Below, in pieces: positions 27,336 to 37,769 of a stretch of 64,000 nucleotides of DNA; positions within the stretch are counted from its first letter, which is position 1; each line of letters starts with the position of its first letter. The DNA comes from Mycolicibacterium sp. P1-5. GTDB taxonomy: Bacteria > Actinomycetota > Actinomycetes > Mycobacteriales > Mycobacteriaceae. Location of the stretch: assembly GCF_008329565.1 (NCBI RefSeq), contig NZ_NPKT01000004.1, positions 1 through 64,000 of the forward strand. The letters run 5' to 3'. The notes below the pieces were generated by a model. The model saw only the letters and a program-made list of their open reading frames with translations, had not been told where the DNA came from and did no database searches. Position numbers and translations under genes: made by a program.

Positions 27336-27686
27336 GTGTCAACGACCGACCAAACGTCAAGTCAGACCCAACCCAGCGGTGCTGATTATCTGGCCGTACA
27401 GGCCAGCCCCGAGTTCCAGCAGTTGCGCCACACGCTGCGCCGCTTCGTCTTCCCCACCACGGCGTTCTTTCTGATCTGGTACGCCACCTATGTTCTCCTG
27501 GGCGCCTTCGCCCACGACTTCATGGCCATCAAGGTATGGGGCAACATCAACGTTGGTCTGCTCATCGGGTTGGGCCAGTTTCTGACGACGTTCCTCATCA
27601 CCGCGCTGTACGTGCGGTTCGCCAGCCGCGAGCTCGACCCCCGCGCCGAGGCCATCCGCGCCGAGATGGAAGGCGCCGCCGAATGA
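27336..27686 (+). CDS. DUF485-family inner membrane protein
   Basis: A 116-residue protein starting at GTG, with two transmembrane helices (FPTTAFFLIWYATYVLLGAF and VGLLIGLGQFLTTFLITALYVRFA), the DUF485 hallmark. The preceding QASPEFQQLRHTLRRFVFP motif is also typical. These proteins (YjcH in E. coli) pair with acetate symporters. Its stop overlaps the start of the symporter gene by ATGA, so the two are translationally coupled and may form a complex. Confidence 0.93.
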   Translation: MSTTDQTSSQTQPSGADYLAVQASPEFQQLRHTLRRFVFPTTAFFLIWYATYVLLGAFAHDFMAIKVWGNINVGLLIGLGQFLTTFLITALYVRFASRELDPRAEAIRAEMEGAAE

Positions 27687-29317
27687 CCACCACGGTGCTC
27701 GCCGAGGCCGCCCGGATCGGTAACCCGGCCGTCAACGTCAGCATTTTCACGGCGTTCGTGCTCATCACGCTGTTCATCGTGATCCGCGCCGGCCGCACCA
27801 ACACCAACGCCACCGAGTTCTTCACCGGCGGCCGCGCATTCTCCGGGCCTCAGAACGGGATCGCCATCGCCGGCGACTATCTCTCTGCGGCAAGCTTTCT
27901 CGGCATCGCCGGCGCCATCGCGGTATACGGCTACGACGGCTTCCTGTACTCCATCGGCTTCCTGGTCGCCTGGCTGGTAGCCCTCCTACTGGTGGCCGAA
28001 TTGTTGCGCAACACAGGCAAATTCACTATGGCCGACGTCCTGAGCTTCCGGCTCAAGCAACGGCCGGTGCGGGTGGCAGCGGCGACCTCGACGCTGACGG
28101 TGTCGCTGTTCTACCTGCTCGCGCAGATGGCCGGCGCCGGCGGCTTGGTGGCGCTGTTGCTCGACGTCCACGGCCGCACCGCACAGTCCATCGTGATCGC
28201 GGTGGTCGGCGTACTGATGATCGTCTACGTCCTGGTCGGCGGAATGAAGGGCACCACGTGGGTGCAGATCATCAAGGCCGTGTTGTTGATCGTCGGCGCG
28301 GCGGTGATGACCGTGCTGGTGCTGGCCAAGTTCGGGCTCAACTTCTCCGAGATCCTCGGTTCGGCACAGAACATGGTGCACCAGGCCACCACCAAGGGCG
28401 TGGCCAGCCGCGACATGCTGGCTCCTGGCGCGCAGTACGGCGCCAACACCACCTCCAAGATCAACCTGCTGTCGCTGGGCCTGGCGCTGGTGCTCGGCAC
28501 CGCGGGCCTGCCACACGTGCTGATGCGCTTCTACACCGTTCCCACCGCGAAAGAGGCACGGCGGTCAGTGGTTTGGGCCATCGGACTGATCGGCGCCTTC
28601 TACCTGTTCACGCTGGCGCTGGGCTACGGCGCTGCGGCCCTCGTCGGGCCGGACAAGATCCTGGCCGCACCCGGTGGGCAGAACTCGGCCGCACCGCTGC
28701 TGGCGTTCGAGCTCGGTGGGGTGATCCTGCTCGGCATCATCTCGGCCGTCGCGTTCGCCACCATCCTGGCTGTGGTCGCCGGCCTGACGATCACCGCGTC
28801 GGCGTCGTTCGCCCACGACGTCTACGCCAGTGTCCTGAAGAGTCACCAGGTCACCGAGGACGAGCAGGTGCGGGTTTCCCGGATAACGGCGGTGGTGCTC
28901 GGTGTCGCCGCGATCGGGCTTGGCATCCTCGCCAACGGCCAGAACATCGCCTTTCTGGTGGCGCTCGCCTTCGCGGTGGCGGCGTCGGCCAACCTGCCGA
29001 CGATCGTGTACTCGCTGTACTGGCGGCGGTTCAACACCCGTGGTGCGTTGTGGAGCATGTACGGCGGATTGATCAGCTGCCTGGTGCTGATCGTGTTGTC
29101 CCCCGCCGTGTCGGGCAACAAGACCGCGATGATCCCCGGCGCGGACTTCGACTTCTTCCCGCTGGCCAACCCGGGCATCGTGTCGATCCCGCTGGCGTTC
29201 CTGCTGGGCATCATCGGGACACTGACATCGTCGGACACCGGCAATCCGGAGATCAACGCCGAGATGGAGGTGCGCTCGCTGACCGGCGTGGGCGCCGAGA
29301 AGGCCATTCGCCACTGA
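27683..29317 (+). CDS. sodium:solute symporter, cation/acetate (ActP-type)
   Basis: A 544-residue SSS-family transporter with about 13 transmembrane segments, importing acetate or another short monocarboxylate with a cation. Diagnostic stretches are EFFTGGRAFSGPQNGIAIAGDYLSAASFLG, GFLVAWLVALLLVAELLRNTGKFTMADVL, LPHVLMRFYTVPTAKEAR and the LTITASASFAHDVY region. ATG 27683 overlaps the DUF485 stop. The pairing of both genes strongly supports the ActP type. This would feed acetyl-CoA metabolism. Confidence 0.93.
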   Translation: MTTTVLAEAARIGNPAVNVSIFTAFVLITLFIVIRAGRTNTNATEFFTGGRAFSGPQNGIAIAGDYLSAASFLGIAGAIAVYGYDGFLYSIGFLVAWLVALLLVAELLRNTGKFTMADVLSFRLKQRPVRVAAATSTLTVSLFYLLAQMAGAGGLVALLLDVHGRTAQSIVIAVVGVLMIVYVLVGGMKGTTWVQIIKAVLLIVGAAVMTVLVLAKFGLNFSEILGSAQNMVHQATTKGVASRDMLAPGAQYGANTTSKINLLSLGLALVLGTAGLPHVLMRFYTVPTAKEARRSVVWAIGLIGAFYLFTLALGYGAAALVGPDKILAAPGGQNSAAPLLAFELGGVILLGIISAVAFATILAVVAGLTITASASFAHDVYASVLKSHQVTEDEQVRVSRITAVVLGVAAIGLGILANGQNIAFLVALAFAVAASANLPTIVYSLYWRRFNTRGALWSMYGGLISCLVLIVLSPAVSGNKTAMIPGADFDFFPLANPGIVSIPLAFLLGIIGTLTSSDTGNPEINAEMEVRSLTGVGAEKAIRH

Positions 29318-29382
29318 TATTGAGGTGAGAATCTCGCCGCGGGCGGGAATGGTGTGGGTGTGCCGACGACGTTGACTCTCCC

Positions 29383-30582
29383 ATGACCCCCGGTCGCGGT
29401 TTCGCCTTCAGCCTCTTGGCCTATGCGTTCGCCGCGATCATGGTGGGCACCACGCTGCCCACGCCGCTGTACGCGCTGTACTCGGATCAGATGCACTTCG
29501 CGGTGCTGACGACGACGGTCATCTACGCCACCTACGCGGGCGGTGTGCTGTTCGCACTGCTGGTGTTCGGCCGATGGTCGGACGCCATCGGCCGCCGCCC
29601 CGTCCTACTGGCCGGTGTGGGGTGCGCGCTGGTCAGTGCCGCGGTCTTTTTGGTGGCCGACTCGGTGCCCGAGCTTCTGCTGGGACGGGTGCTGTCGGGC
29701 TTGTCGGCCGGCATCTTCACCGGTACCGCGACGGCGGCGGTCATCGAGGCCGCGCCGGAGCGCTGGAAGACCCGGGCAGCGGCGGTGGCCACCATCGCCA
29801 ATATCGGCGGCCTCGGCATCGGGCCGGTACTGGCAGGTGTGCTCGCGCAGTACGCGCCGAGCCCGCTGAAGCTCACCTATATCGTGCACATCGCGCTCAT
29901 GGTGCTGGCCGCGATCGCGATCCTTCTGGTGCCGGAGACCTCGAGCCGCACCGGAAAGCTCGGGCTGCAACGGCTTTCGGTGCCCGCCGAGGTGCGGTCG
30001 GTGTTCATCACCGCCTCGCTGGCCGCCTTCGCCGGTTTCGCCGTCACAGGCCTGTTCACGTCCGTGGCACCCTCGCTGCTGACCAACATCATCGGGATCG
30101 GAAACCATGCGATTGCCGGCTTGATGGCCGGCTCCATCTTCGGCGCGTCGGCGATCGCCCAGATCGCCGGAAACCGCATCCCGCCGCAACGCGCAGTCGC
30201 GCTGGGATGCGCGATCTTGACGGTTGGCATGGGCATTCTTGTTGCCGCACTGCACTATTCATCACTGATCGGATTGATCATCGCCGCCGTGGTGGCCGGC
30301 ATAGGTCAGGGCATCAGCTTCAGCCGCGGCCTGGCCGCCGTTGCCGAGCGCACCCCCGCGGAGCGGCGCGCTGAGGTCAGCTCCACGTATTTCGTGGTGG
30401 CCTACATCGCGATCTCGATCCCCGTGATCGGCGAGGGATTCGCTGCGCAGGCGTGGGGGCTTCGCACCGGAGGCACCGTGTTCGCGATCGCAGTCGGAGT
30501 GCTCGCACTGGCCTGCTTGGTGGCGATCATCCGACAGGAATCACGCCCTGCGGCAGAGCTTTCCGGGCAAGCCGCCGGCTAG
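29383..30582 (+). CDS. MFS transporter (drug/metabolite efflux type)
   Basis: A 399-residue major facilitator with 12 predicted helices. The loop 2-3 signature GRWSDAIGRRPVLL is a good MFS motif A, and helix 5 has a motif-C-like GLGIGPVLAG. It starts MTPGRGFAFSLLAYAFA. Its stop overlaps that of the convergent DUF5302 gene. The proximity to the symporter, 65 bases upstream, may mean partial read-through. The substrate is unknown. Confidence 0.88.
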   Translation: MTPGRGFAFSLLAYAFAAIMVGTTLPTPLYALYSDQMHFAVLTTTVIYATYAGGVLFALLVFGRWSDAIGRRPVLLAGVGCALVSAAVFLVADSVPELLLGRVLSGLSAGIFTGTATAAVIEAAPERWKTRAAAVATIANIGGLGIGPVLAGVLAQYAPSPLKLTYIVHIALMVLAAIAILLVPETSSRTGKLGLQRLSVPAEVRSVFITASLAAFAGFAVTGLFTSVAPSLLTNIIGIGNHAIAGLMAGSIFGASAIAQIAGNRIPPQRAVALGCAILTVGMGILVAALHYSSLIGLIIAAVVAGIGQGISFSRGLAAVAERTPAERRAEVSSTYFVVAYIAISIPVIGEGFAAQAWGLRTGGTVFAIAVGVLALACLVAIIRQESRPAAELSGQAAG

Positions 30583-30755
30583 CCGCTCTTGCGGCGGAAT
30601 TCCCGCCGGTTCCCAGCCGCCCCCTGCGAACGCGATTGCTTGAAGCCGCCGTCGGTGTGTGCGGAGCCGCCGGCCGATTTCGCCTTCTTCCGTTCCAGTG
30701 CATCACGGAACTTCTGCTTGGTGTCGTCCTGAGATTCGGACTCTGAGTCGGCCAT
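30579..30755 (-). CDS. DUF5302-like small basic/acidic protein
   Basis: A 58-residue protein: an acidic start MADSESESQDD, then a Lys/Arg helix TKQKFRDALERKKAK, a Gly/Ser stretch, and GGFKQSRSQG followed by REFRRKSG. This matches the small actinobacterial DUF5302 proteins as I remember them. It is a gene too short for routine calling and overlaps the MFS stop. It lies 22 bases after the start side of the Rv1155-like gene's stop on the same strand. Function unknown. Confidence 0.7.
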   Translation of the reverse strand: MADSESESQDDTKQKFRDALERKKAKSAGGSAHTDGGFKQSRSQGAAGNRREFRRKSG

Positions 30756-30777
30756 GCTGGTCAGACTAACGCGTAAG

Positions 30778-31230
<453 letters not shown>

Positions 31231-31252
31231 CTACGTCGCTAGCATCGAGAAC

Positions 31253-31774
31253 ATGACCCGCTACGCGGCTTTCCTGCGCGGTGTGAACGTGAGCGGCACG
31301 ACCATGAAAATGGCCGACGTCGCCGAAGCCTTCACCGGCGCCGGCTTCACCAACGTCCGCACCATCCTCGCCAGCGGCAATGTATTGCTCGACAGCACCG
31401 CCGCCGCGAAGACTGTACGCACGAAAGCCGAAGCGGCACTTCGCGATGCGTTCAGCTATGACGCCTGGGTGCTGGTGTACGACCTCGAGACCGTTCGCAC
31501 GGTCGCCGACGGCTATCCGTTCGAGCCCGAGGTCGAGGGCTACCACTCGTATGTGACGTTCGTGAGCGATCCCGCCATTCTCGACGAGCTCGCCGGCCTG
31601 GCCGACGACGCCGGGCCGGACGAGAAGATCGAACGCGGCGACGGCGTCCTGTACTGGCAGGTGCCCAGGACGTCGACCCTGGACTCGGCCGTCGGTAAGA
31701 CGATGAGCAAGAAGCGCTACAAGTCATCGACCACCACGCGCAACCTGCGCACCCTGACGAAGGTATTGAAATGA
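31253..31774 (+). CDS. DUF1697 domain protein
   Basis: A 173-residue protein with the DUF1697 layout: it opens TRYAAFLRGVNVSGTTMKMADV, has the central TNVRTILASGNVLLDS strand, then VEGYHSYVTFVSDP, and ends SKKRYKSSTTTRNLRTLTKVL. The family is widespread and uncharacterised, possibly nucleic-acid or small-molecule binding. Its stop overlaps the ATG of the methyltransferase gene by ATGA, so they are coupled. Confidence 0.9.
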   Translation: MTRYAAFLRGVNVSGTTMKMADVAEAFTGAGFTNVRTILASGNVLLDSTAAAKTVRTKAEAALRDAFSYDAWVLVYDLETVRTVADGYPFEPEVEGYHSYVTFVSDPAILDELAGLADDAGPDEKIERGDGVLYWQVPRTSTLDSAVGKTMSKKRYKSSTTTRNLRTLTKVLK

Positions 31775-32598
31775 ACAGCCCCAAAATCGATGCCGGCCAG
31801 CTGGGCGGCGTCTCGGAAACCGCGCTGATGACCCTCAACGGCCGCGCCCATCAGGCAGGCCTGCCCGGGGCGATCCTGCACGACCCGATGGCCATCACGC
31901 TCGTCGACTCCATCGATTTCGACTTCGGCAAGTTCGGCCGCAAGGGCCAGGAGATGGCGCTGCGCTCACTGGCTGTGGACGCCTGCGCTGTCGATTACCT
32001 GCGCGCGCACCCGAAGGGCACCGTCGTCGCGTTGGCCGAAGGCTTTCAGACCAGCTTCTGGCGGCTGAGCGACGCCATCGGTGATCCGCAGTTCCATTGG
32101 GTGTCGGTGGACCTCCCACCGGTTATCGAGCTGCGCGAGCGCCTACTGCCGCCGTCACCGCGAATCACCACGCTGGCGCAGTCCGCGCTGGATTACAGCT
32201 GGATGGACCAGGTGGATACCGGTGACGGCGTGTTCATCACGGCGGAAGGCCTGCTGATGTATCTACAGCCCGACGAAGCGATGGATTTGATCATCCAGTG
32301 CGCCAAGCGTTTTCCGGGCGGTCAGATGTTCTTCGACCTGCCGCCGACGATGGTCAAGAAACTCGCCCCCAAGGGCATGCGGTCCTCGAAGCACTACCGG
32401 GTGCCGCCGATGCCGTTCAGCCTAAGCACCGTCCAGCTGGCCGATCTGGTCAACACGGTGCCGGGAATCAAAGCGGTGCACGACATTCCGATGCCCAAGG
32501 GCCGCGGCTTCTTCTTCAACGTGGTGTGGCCCGCAATCTGGCACTTCGGTCCCACCAAGCGCTTCCGCGGCGGGTACACGCTGCTGGAATTCGGCTGA
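31771..32598 (+). CDS. SAM-dependent O-methyltransferase, LCM family (Rv1153c-like)
   Basis: A 275-residue class I methyltransferase of the leucine-carboxyl/polyketide O-methyltransferase type common in mycobacteria. The SAM pocket is VVALAEGFQTSFWRL around residue 76, VSVDLPPVIELRERLL supplies the acidic residue, and DGVFITAEGLLMYLQPDEA is the typical motif. The start overlaps DUF1697. In M. tuberculosis the corresponding gene is called omt. The acceptor is unknown. It converges on the GntR gene with a 4-base gap. Confidence 0.87.
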   Translation: MNSPKIDAGQLGGVSETALMTLNGRAHQAGLPGAILHDPMAITLVDSIDFDFGKFGRKGQEMALRSLAVDACAVDYLRAHPKGTVVALAEGFQTSFWRLSDAIGDPQFHWVSVDLPPVIELRERLLPPSPRITTLAQSALDYSWMDQVDTGDGVFITAEGLLMYLQPDEAMDLIIQCAKRFPGGQMFFDLPPTMVKKLAPKGMRSSKHYRVPPMPFSLSTVQLADLVNTVPGIKAVHDIPMPKGRGFFFNVVWPAIWHFGPTKRFRGGYTLLEFG

Positions 32599-32602
32599 CC
32601 GC

Positions 32603-32968
32603 TCAGCCGAACGCGCTGTCCAAGTAGTCCAACGCCTCCTGTTTGCCCAGCCCGAGGGCACGGGCCGCCTCCACGTAGGCATTGGCCGCGGCGGCCATGG
32701 CGGCATCGGCCGGATCGGCCCGCGCCACGAACGTCCCGAATCGGCCGCGGGTCTCGACGATCCCGGCGGCTTCCAACTCCCGGTAGGCCCGCGCCACGGT
32801 GTTGACGGCCAAGTTCAGCTGACCGGCCAACTCGCGCACCGTCGGCAACCGGGCGCCGGGCGACAACCGCCCCTCCCGGATACCCTCGATGATCTGTGTT
32901 CTCAGCTGATCAAATAGAGGACGCGTTGCCTGTCCGTCGACGCGTAACCAGACCCCCAATTCCGACAC
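32603..32968 (-). CDS. GntR-family regulator, YtrA-like (Rv1152-like)
   Basis: A 121-residue regulator with a winged-helix DNA-binding domain: [64 protein letters not shown] spans residues 18-82 (only key pieces matter here: the PTVRELA helix and the [12 protein letters not shown] recognition helix). The short C-terminal tail fits the YtrA subfamily. It starts at GTG and is divergent from the sirtuin gene with 37 bases between starts, so both promoters overlap and the regulator may control the sirtuin. Confidence 0.9.
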   Translation of the reverse strand: MSELGVWLRVDGQATRPLFDQLRTQIIEGIREGRLSPGARLPTVRELAGQLNLAVNTVARAYRELEAAGIVETRGRFGTFVARADPADAAMAAAANAYVEAARALGLGKQEALDYLDSAFG

Positions 32969-33005
32969 ACGCTAAGTATCGCTCAGACCGGCTATTTTGG
33001 TGGGT

Positions 33006-33722
33006 GTGCGTATCTCGGTACTGAGCGGGGCGGGGATCTCCGCCGAGAGCGGCGTGCCGACGTTTCGCGACGACAAGACGGGTTTGTGGGCCAAGTACGA
33101 CCCTTACGAACTATCGAGCACGGACGGTTGGCAGAACCATCCCGAGCGGGTGTGGGCCTGGTATCTGTGGCGGCATCACCTCGTCCAGCAGGTGGAACCC
33201 AACGACGGACATCGCGCCGTGGCGGCCTGGCAGGACCACGCCGACGTCACCGTCATCACCCAGAACGTCGACAACCTGCACGAGCGGGCGGGCAGCAAGC
33301 CGGTGCAGCATCTGCACGGCAGCCTGTTCGAGTTCTGGTGCGACACCTGCGGTTCGCGCTATCACGGTCCGCTGCCGGACATGCCCGAGCCGGAACTGGA
33401 GAAGATGCCACCGCAATGCGAGTGCGGCGGGCTGATCCGGCCGGGAATCGTCTGGTTCGGCGAACAGCTGCCCGACGAGCCGTGGCAGGCCTCGGTTGAA
33501 GCGGTGGCCACCGCCGACGTCCTGGTGGTCGTCGGCACGTCGGGGATCGTCTACCCGGCCGCCGGCCTGCCGGATGTGGCGCTGGCCCGCGGAGCCGTCG
33601 TCGTGGAGGTCAACCCCGAGCCGACCCCACTGTCGTCGAACGCGACGATCACGATCCGAGAGTCGGCCAGCACGGCGCTACCGACGCTGCTGCAGCAGCT
33701 ACCCGAGCTGCTCAAGCGGTAG
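33006..33722 (+). CDS. cobB: NAD-dependent protein deacylase (sirtuin, class III)
   Basis: A 238-residue sirtuin that removes acyl groups from lysine using NAD. NAD site: [29 protein letters not shown] follows; catalytic His104 in HLHGS; zinc ligands are Cys112, Cys115, Cys138 and Cys140. Tyr53 and Arg56 (YLWR) form the YxxR pair that lets SIRT5/CobB enzymes remove succinyl and malonyl groups. Start GTG 33006 matches Rv1151c length; earlier TTG/GTG codons are possible. The 3' end overlaps the convergent methyltransferase by 11 bases. Confidence 0.92.
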   Translation: MRISVLSGAGISAESGVPTFRDDKTGLWAKYDPYELSSTDGWQNHPERVWAWYLWRHHLVQQVEPNDGHRAVAAWQDHADVTVITQNVDNLHERAGSKPVQHLHGSLFEFWCDTCGSRYHGPLPDMPEPELEKMPPQCECGGLIRPGIVWFGEQLPDEPWQASVEAVATADVLVVVGTSGIVYPAAGLPDVALARGAVVVEVNPEPTPLSSNATITIRESASTALPTLLQQLPELLKR

Positions 33723-34350
33723 CTTTCTTCGCCCGCCCCAGCGCGACCTCCTGCACCGGCAGCGGCACCCAGGCGGGAAACTGCGCCTCGCGACGCGCGG
33801 TGTCGATGACGAAACCGGCGCCGGCGATCGAGCGCTCGGTATCGCGGTGGGTGTGACAGTTCCCGGCGAACCGCGGCCAGATCGTCGCGTCGGCCAGTTG
33901 CTGCAGCCGGCCACGCCAGCCACCGGCGGCGATGTGTTCGAAGTAGCGCAGCTCGCCACCCGGCTTCAGTACCGCGTTGAGCTGTCGCAGCACACCGTCC
34001 GGATCAGCGACCGAGCACAGCACCAGCGAGCACACCACGGCATCGAAGGGCGCGGTCGCAGGCATCGTCTCGACGGTCGACTCGACCACCCGGACGGGAA
34101 CCGCGGCCGCCGCAGCGGCCGCCTTGGCCAGTGGCGCCAGCCGCATCTCGGGTTCGAGCGCGACGACTTCGGTCACCGAATCGGGGTAGAACGCGAAGTT
34201 CGTTCCGGTACCCGCACCGACCTCCAAGACACGCCCGGACAGCCCGGAGAGATTCTCTCGGCGGAGCTTGCGCATGGCGTCGGACTCATGAGCTGAAAGC
34301 ACGGTCCAGAAGCGGGCGAAGAACGGGTTGTCGACGGTCTGCTGTGACAT
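33712..34350 (-). CDS. class I SAM-dependent methyltransferase (Rv1147-like)
   Basis: A 212-residue methyltransferase. Motif I is [16 protein letters not shown] near residue 41, the acidic motif is VVALEPE, and [13 protein letters not shown] is motif post-I/II as in phospholipid or ubiquinone methyltransferases. The C-terminal part has [21 protein letters not shown] 34350 is chosen with a GGAGGA ribosome site about ten bases away; an in-frame GTG ten codons upstream lacks one. Lipid methylation is a reasonable guess only. Confidence 0.87.
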   Translation of the reverse strand: MSQQTVDNPFFARFWTVLSAHESDAMRKLRRENLSGLSGRVLEVGAGTGTNFAFYPDSVTEVVALEPEMRLAPLAKAAAAAAAVPVRVVESTVETMPATAPFDAVVCSLVLCSVADPDGVLRQLNAVLKPGGELRYFEHIAAGGWRGRLQQLADATIWPRFAGNCHTHRDTERSIAGAGFVIDTARREAQFPAWVPLPVQEVALGRAKKATA

Positions 34351-34410
34351 ATCTGTGATGTCCTCCCTGGTCAGCCCCACCCTAGTCGCAGGCGGTTTTT
34401 GGACTCAGGT

Positions 34411-34435
34411 GTTACCAAACTGACTTTTGAGTAAC
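34411..34435. promoter_or_regulatory. GTTAC...GTAAC inverted repeat
   Basis: GTTAC (34411-34415) and GTAAC (34431-34435) face each other across 15 bases in the 149-base divergent gap between the methyltransferase and the small gene at 34500. The GTAAC word is the same as the repeats at 22890-22938. A regulator site is possible; nothing else clear is seen in this gap. Confidence 0.3.
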
Positions 34436-34499
34436 CAACGACCTGACTCGGGAGTAAGAATTGCCATCAAACTCCGAATCGCGGCTCAAGGATTCCTTA

Positions 34500-34655
34500 A
34501 TGACGGCTCATACAGTCCTTGGTATGTGGATCGACGACACCAGTGCCGATGTCATCAAAATCGATTTCGACGCGCTGTATCACGGGGACTTCCTCGTAGA
34601 GGGCGACACCTCGGAGCAGTTCGAGGACCGGCCCCCGCTGGCCAACGCCAGCTAG
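34500..34655 (+). CDS. small hypothetical acidic protein
   Basis: A 51-residue open frame, MTAHTVLGMWIDDTSADVI and on, with a strongly acidic content and codon use like its neighbours (G or C at most third positions). No family is recognised. There is no strong ribosome site before the ATG; a TTG at 34461 would add 13 residues. Two hairpins follow its stop, which supports a real transcript. It could be a small regulatory or accessory protein. Confidence 0.5.
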   Translation: MTAHTVLGMWIDDTSADVIKIDFDALYHGDFLVEGDTSEQFEDRPPLANAS

Positions 34656-34668
34656 CGCAGCGTCGAAC

Positions 34669-34701
34669 GGCGCCACCACCGCTGAGCAGCGGCGTGGCGC
34701 C
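34669..34701 (+). terminator. large GC hairpin after the small acidic gene
   Basis: GGCGCCACCACCGCT pairs with AGCGGCGTGGCGCC (one unpaired base and one C/C gap) around a GAGC loop, 13 bases after the stop. The following bases are only CTCCGGAGCTTT, so the U-run is weak, as is usual in mycobacteria. Confidence 0.5.
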
Positions 34702-34725
34702 CTCCGGAGCTTTCGTACGTGTTGA

Positions 34726-35786
<1,061 letters not shown>

Positions 35787-36542
35787 TCATCGGGGGGCCA
35801 TCCGGATCGCGCCGTCCAGGCGGATCACTTCGCCGTTGAGCATCGGGTTCTCCACGATGTGAACGGCGAGCGCACCGTATTCGTCGGGGTCACCGAGGCG
35901 CGCCGGGTGCGGCACCTGCTGGCCGAGCGACTTCTGCGCCTCTTCGGGCAGCGAGCCCAGCAGCGGGGTCTTGAACAGGCCCGGGGCGATGGTGCACACG
36001 CGGATCAGGCTGCGCGACAGGTCACGCGCGATCGGCAGGGTCATGCCGACCACACCGCCCTTGGACGCCGAGTACGCGGCCTGCCCGATCTGGCCCTCGA
36101 AGGCCGCGACCGAGGCGGTGTTGATGATGACGCCGCGCTCCTCACCCTTGAGCGGTTCGTTCTTGGCGATCCGCTCCGCGGACAGCCGCAGCACGTTGAA
36201 GGTGCCGATCAGGTTGACCTCGATGACCTTCTTGAAGCCATCCAGCGGGAAGGGGCCGTCCTTGCCGAGGGTTTTGATGGCGTTGCCGATGCCCGCGCAG
36301 TTGACGTTGATGCGCAGCGGGCCCAGCGACTCGGCGACGTCGAGCGCCTTGGTGACGGCCTCCTCGTCGGTGACGTTGGCGGCGACGAACTTGGCGCGCT
36401 CCCCCAGCTCGGCGACGACTTCCTCACCCTTGAGGTCGATGACGACCACCGAGGCGCCCGCATCGAGCAGCCGCTTGGTGGTGGCCAGGCCCAGACCCGA
36501 GGCACCGCCGGTGACGACGGCTACGGCGTCCTTGATCTCCAC
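35787..36542 (-). CDS. short-chain dehydrogenase, 3-hydroxyacyl-CoA dehydrogenase type II-like
   Basis: A 251-residue SDR. The NAD motif is TGGASGLG (12-19), the VNCAGIG strand motif is present, the active site has Ser in INTASVAAF and YSASKGG, and the C-terminus [15 protein letters not shown] is that of HSD10-type 3-hydroxyacyl-CoA dehydrogenases. The GTG at 36542 follows AGGAAA; the longer frame upstream runs into the racemase gene. It sits between mcr and the NMO gene and has its own operator-like site, so it can be separately controlled. The fatty acyl or steroid substrate is not known. Confidence 0.9.
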   Translation of the reverse strand: MEIKDAVAVVTGGASGLGLATTKRLLDAGASVVVIDLKGEEVVAELGERAKFVAANVTDEEAVTKALDVAESLGPLRINVNCAGIGNAIKTLGKDGPFPLDGFKKVIEVNLIGTFNVLRLSAERIAKNEPLKGEERGVIINTASVAAFEGQIGQAAYSASKGGVVGMTLPIARDLSRSLIRVCTIAPGLFKTPLLGSLPEEAQKSLGQQVPHPARLGDPDEYGALAVHIVENPMLNGEVIRLDGAIRMAPR

Positions 36543-36558
36543 GAATGGTTTCCTTTCG

Positions 36559-36580
36559 GTAGGTCGACCTACTGGTTGGT
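36559..36580. promoter_or_regulatory. overlapping palindrome and operator before the short-chain dehydrogenase
   Basis: GTAGGTCGACCTAC (36559-36572) is a perfect 14-base palindrome. It overlaps ACCTACTGGTTGGT (36567-36580), which matches 13 of 14 bases of the repeat at 12422-12435. Both lie in the 44-base gap between the racemase stop and the dehydrogenase start. A TetR-type repressor site is the likely reading. Confidence 0.6.
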
Positions 36581-36586
36581 TGGGGA

Positions 36587-37672
36587 CTATACCCAGTCTC
36601 GCAGGACCGACTCGTTGTCGGCTCCCGGAACTCCTGGCGCAGCCGGGGCGTCCAAGCCGGTGCGGGAGAACCGCGGCGCCGGCGCGGGGAACGTCGAGCC
36701 CGCCTCGGTGTAGAAGGTGTTGCGTTCGGTGTTGTGCGGTTCGGTGTCGACCTCGGCGAACGAGAGCACCGGCGTGCAGCAGGCGTCGCTGCCGCTGAAC
36801 ACCGTGGCCCAGTGGTCGCGGTCGTGGCCGGCGAAGGCCTGCGTGAGCACCGCCCGCAGTTCCGGCCAGCGGGTGATGTCGTTCTGGTCGGGCAGGTCGG
36901 CGGCGTTCAGGCCGAGCTTCTCGAGCAACTCCGCGTAGAACTGGGGCTCGATGGCGCCGACCGCGACGTAGCGTCCGTCGGAACATTCGTAGGTGTCGTA
37001 GTACGGGGCACCGGTGTCGAGCATGTTGGTTCCGCGCACGTCGTTCCACATGCCCATGTGCCGGAACGCCCACATCATCTGGGCCAGCACGCTCGAGCCG
37101 TCGACCATCGCAGCGTCGATGACCTGCCCCTTGCCTGAACGCTCCCGCTCCCACAGCGCGGACAGGATGCCGACCAGGAGGAACATCGAGCCGCCGCCGA
37201 AGTCACCGGCCAGGTTCAGCGGCGGGACGGGACGTTCGTTGACTCGCCCGACGGCGTGCAGCAGGCCGTTCAGGGAAATGTAGTTGATGTCGTGGCCGGC
37301 CTGCTGGCTGCGCGGGCCCTCCTGGCCCCATCCGGTCATGCGGCCGTAGATCAGCCGCTCGTTGACCTTCGCGCAGTCCTCCGGGCCCAGCCCGAGACGC
37401 TCGGTGACGCCGGGGCGGAAACCCTCGATGAGCACATCGGCCTTGGCGATCAGGCCCAGCACCATGTCGCGGTCGTTCGGGTCCTTGAGGTTGGCCCCCA
37501 CCGAGCGGCGGTTGCGCAGCAGGTAGTCGTTGCTGGGGGTTCCGGTGCCCTTGCCGAGTCGGTCGATGCGGACGACGTCGGCGCCCAGGTCACCGAGGAT
37601 CATCGCGGCGTGCGGGCCAGGGCCGATACCGGCCAATTCGACGACGCGCAACCCGTTCAGTGGTCCGGCCAT
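36587..37672 (-). CDS. mcr: alpha-methylacyl-CoA racemase
   Basis: A 361-residue family III CoA-transferase-fold enzyme that interconverts 2R and 2S 2-methylacyl-CoA, needed to degrade branched fatty acids and the sterol side chain. The catalytic residues known for M. tuberculosis MCR (His126, Asp156, Glu241) fall here at His127 (GHDINY), Asp157 (GDFGGGS) and Glu242 (AIEPQF). Sequence is collinear throughout. It is divergent from a crotonase gene with a 97-base gap and leads the dehydrogenase and NMO genes on the minus strand. Confidence 0.93.
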   Translation of the reverse strand: MAGPLNGLRVVELAGIGPGPHAAMILGDLGADVVRIDRLGKGTGTPSNDYLLRNRRSVGANLKDPNDRDMVLGLIAKADVLIEGFRPGVTERLGLGPEDCAKVNERLIYGRMTGWGQEGPRSQQAGHDINYISLNGLLHAVGRVNERPVPPLNLAGDFGGGSMFLLVGILSALWERERSGKGQVIDAAMVDGSSVLAQMMWAFRHMGMWNDVRGTNMLDTGAPYYDTYECSDGRYVAVGAIEPQFYAELLEKLGLNAADLPDQNDITRWPELRAVLTQAFAGHDRDHWATVFSGSDACCTPVLSFAEVDTEPHNTERNTFYTEAGSTFPAPAPRFSRTGLDAPAAPGVPGADNESVLRDWV

Positions 37673-37769
37673 AGGTGTCTACCCTCCAGTTGATTGATCG
37701 CCGCCTTAACTATTTACACCTGGCCTGACCCGGCTCGGGCTGCGCCCCCGCCGGCGCTAAGGTGCAGCC

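Noticed and set aside
36543-37154. Long N-terminal extension of the short-chain dehydrogenase
   Set aside because: It runs antisense-frame through mcr and the family starts directly before the TGGASGLG motif, at GTG 36542.
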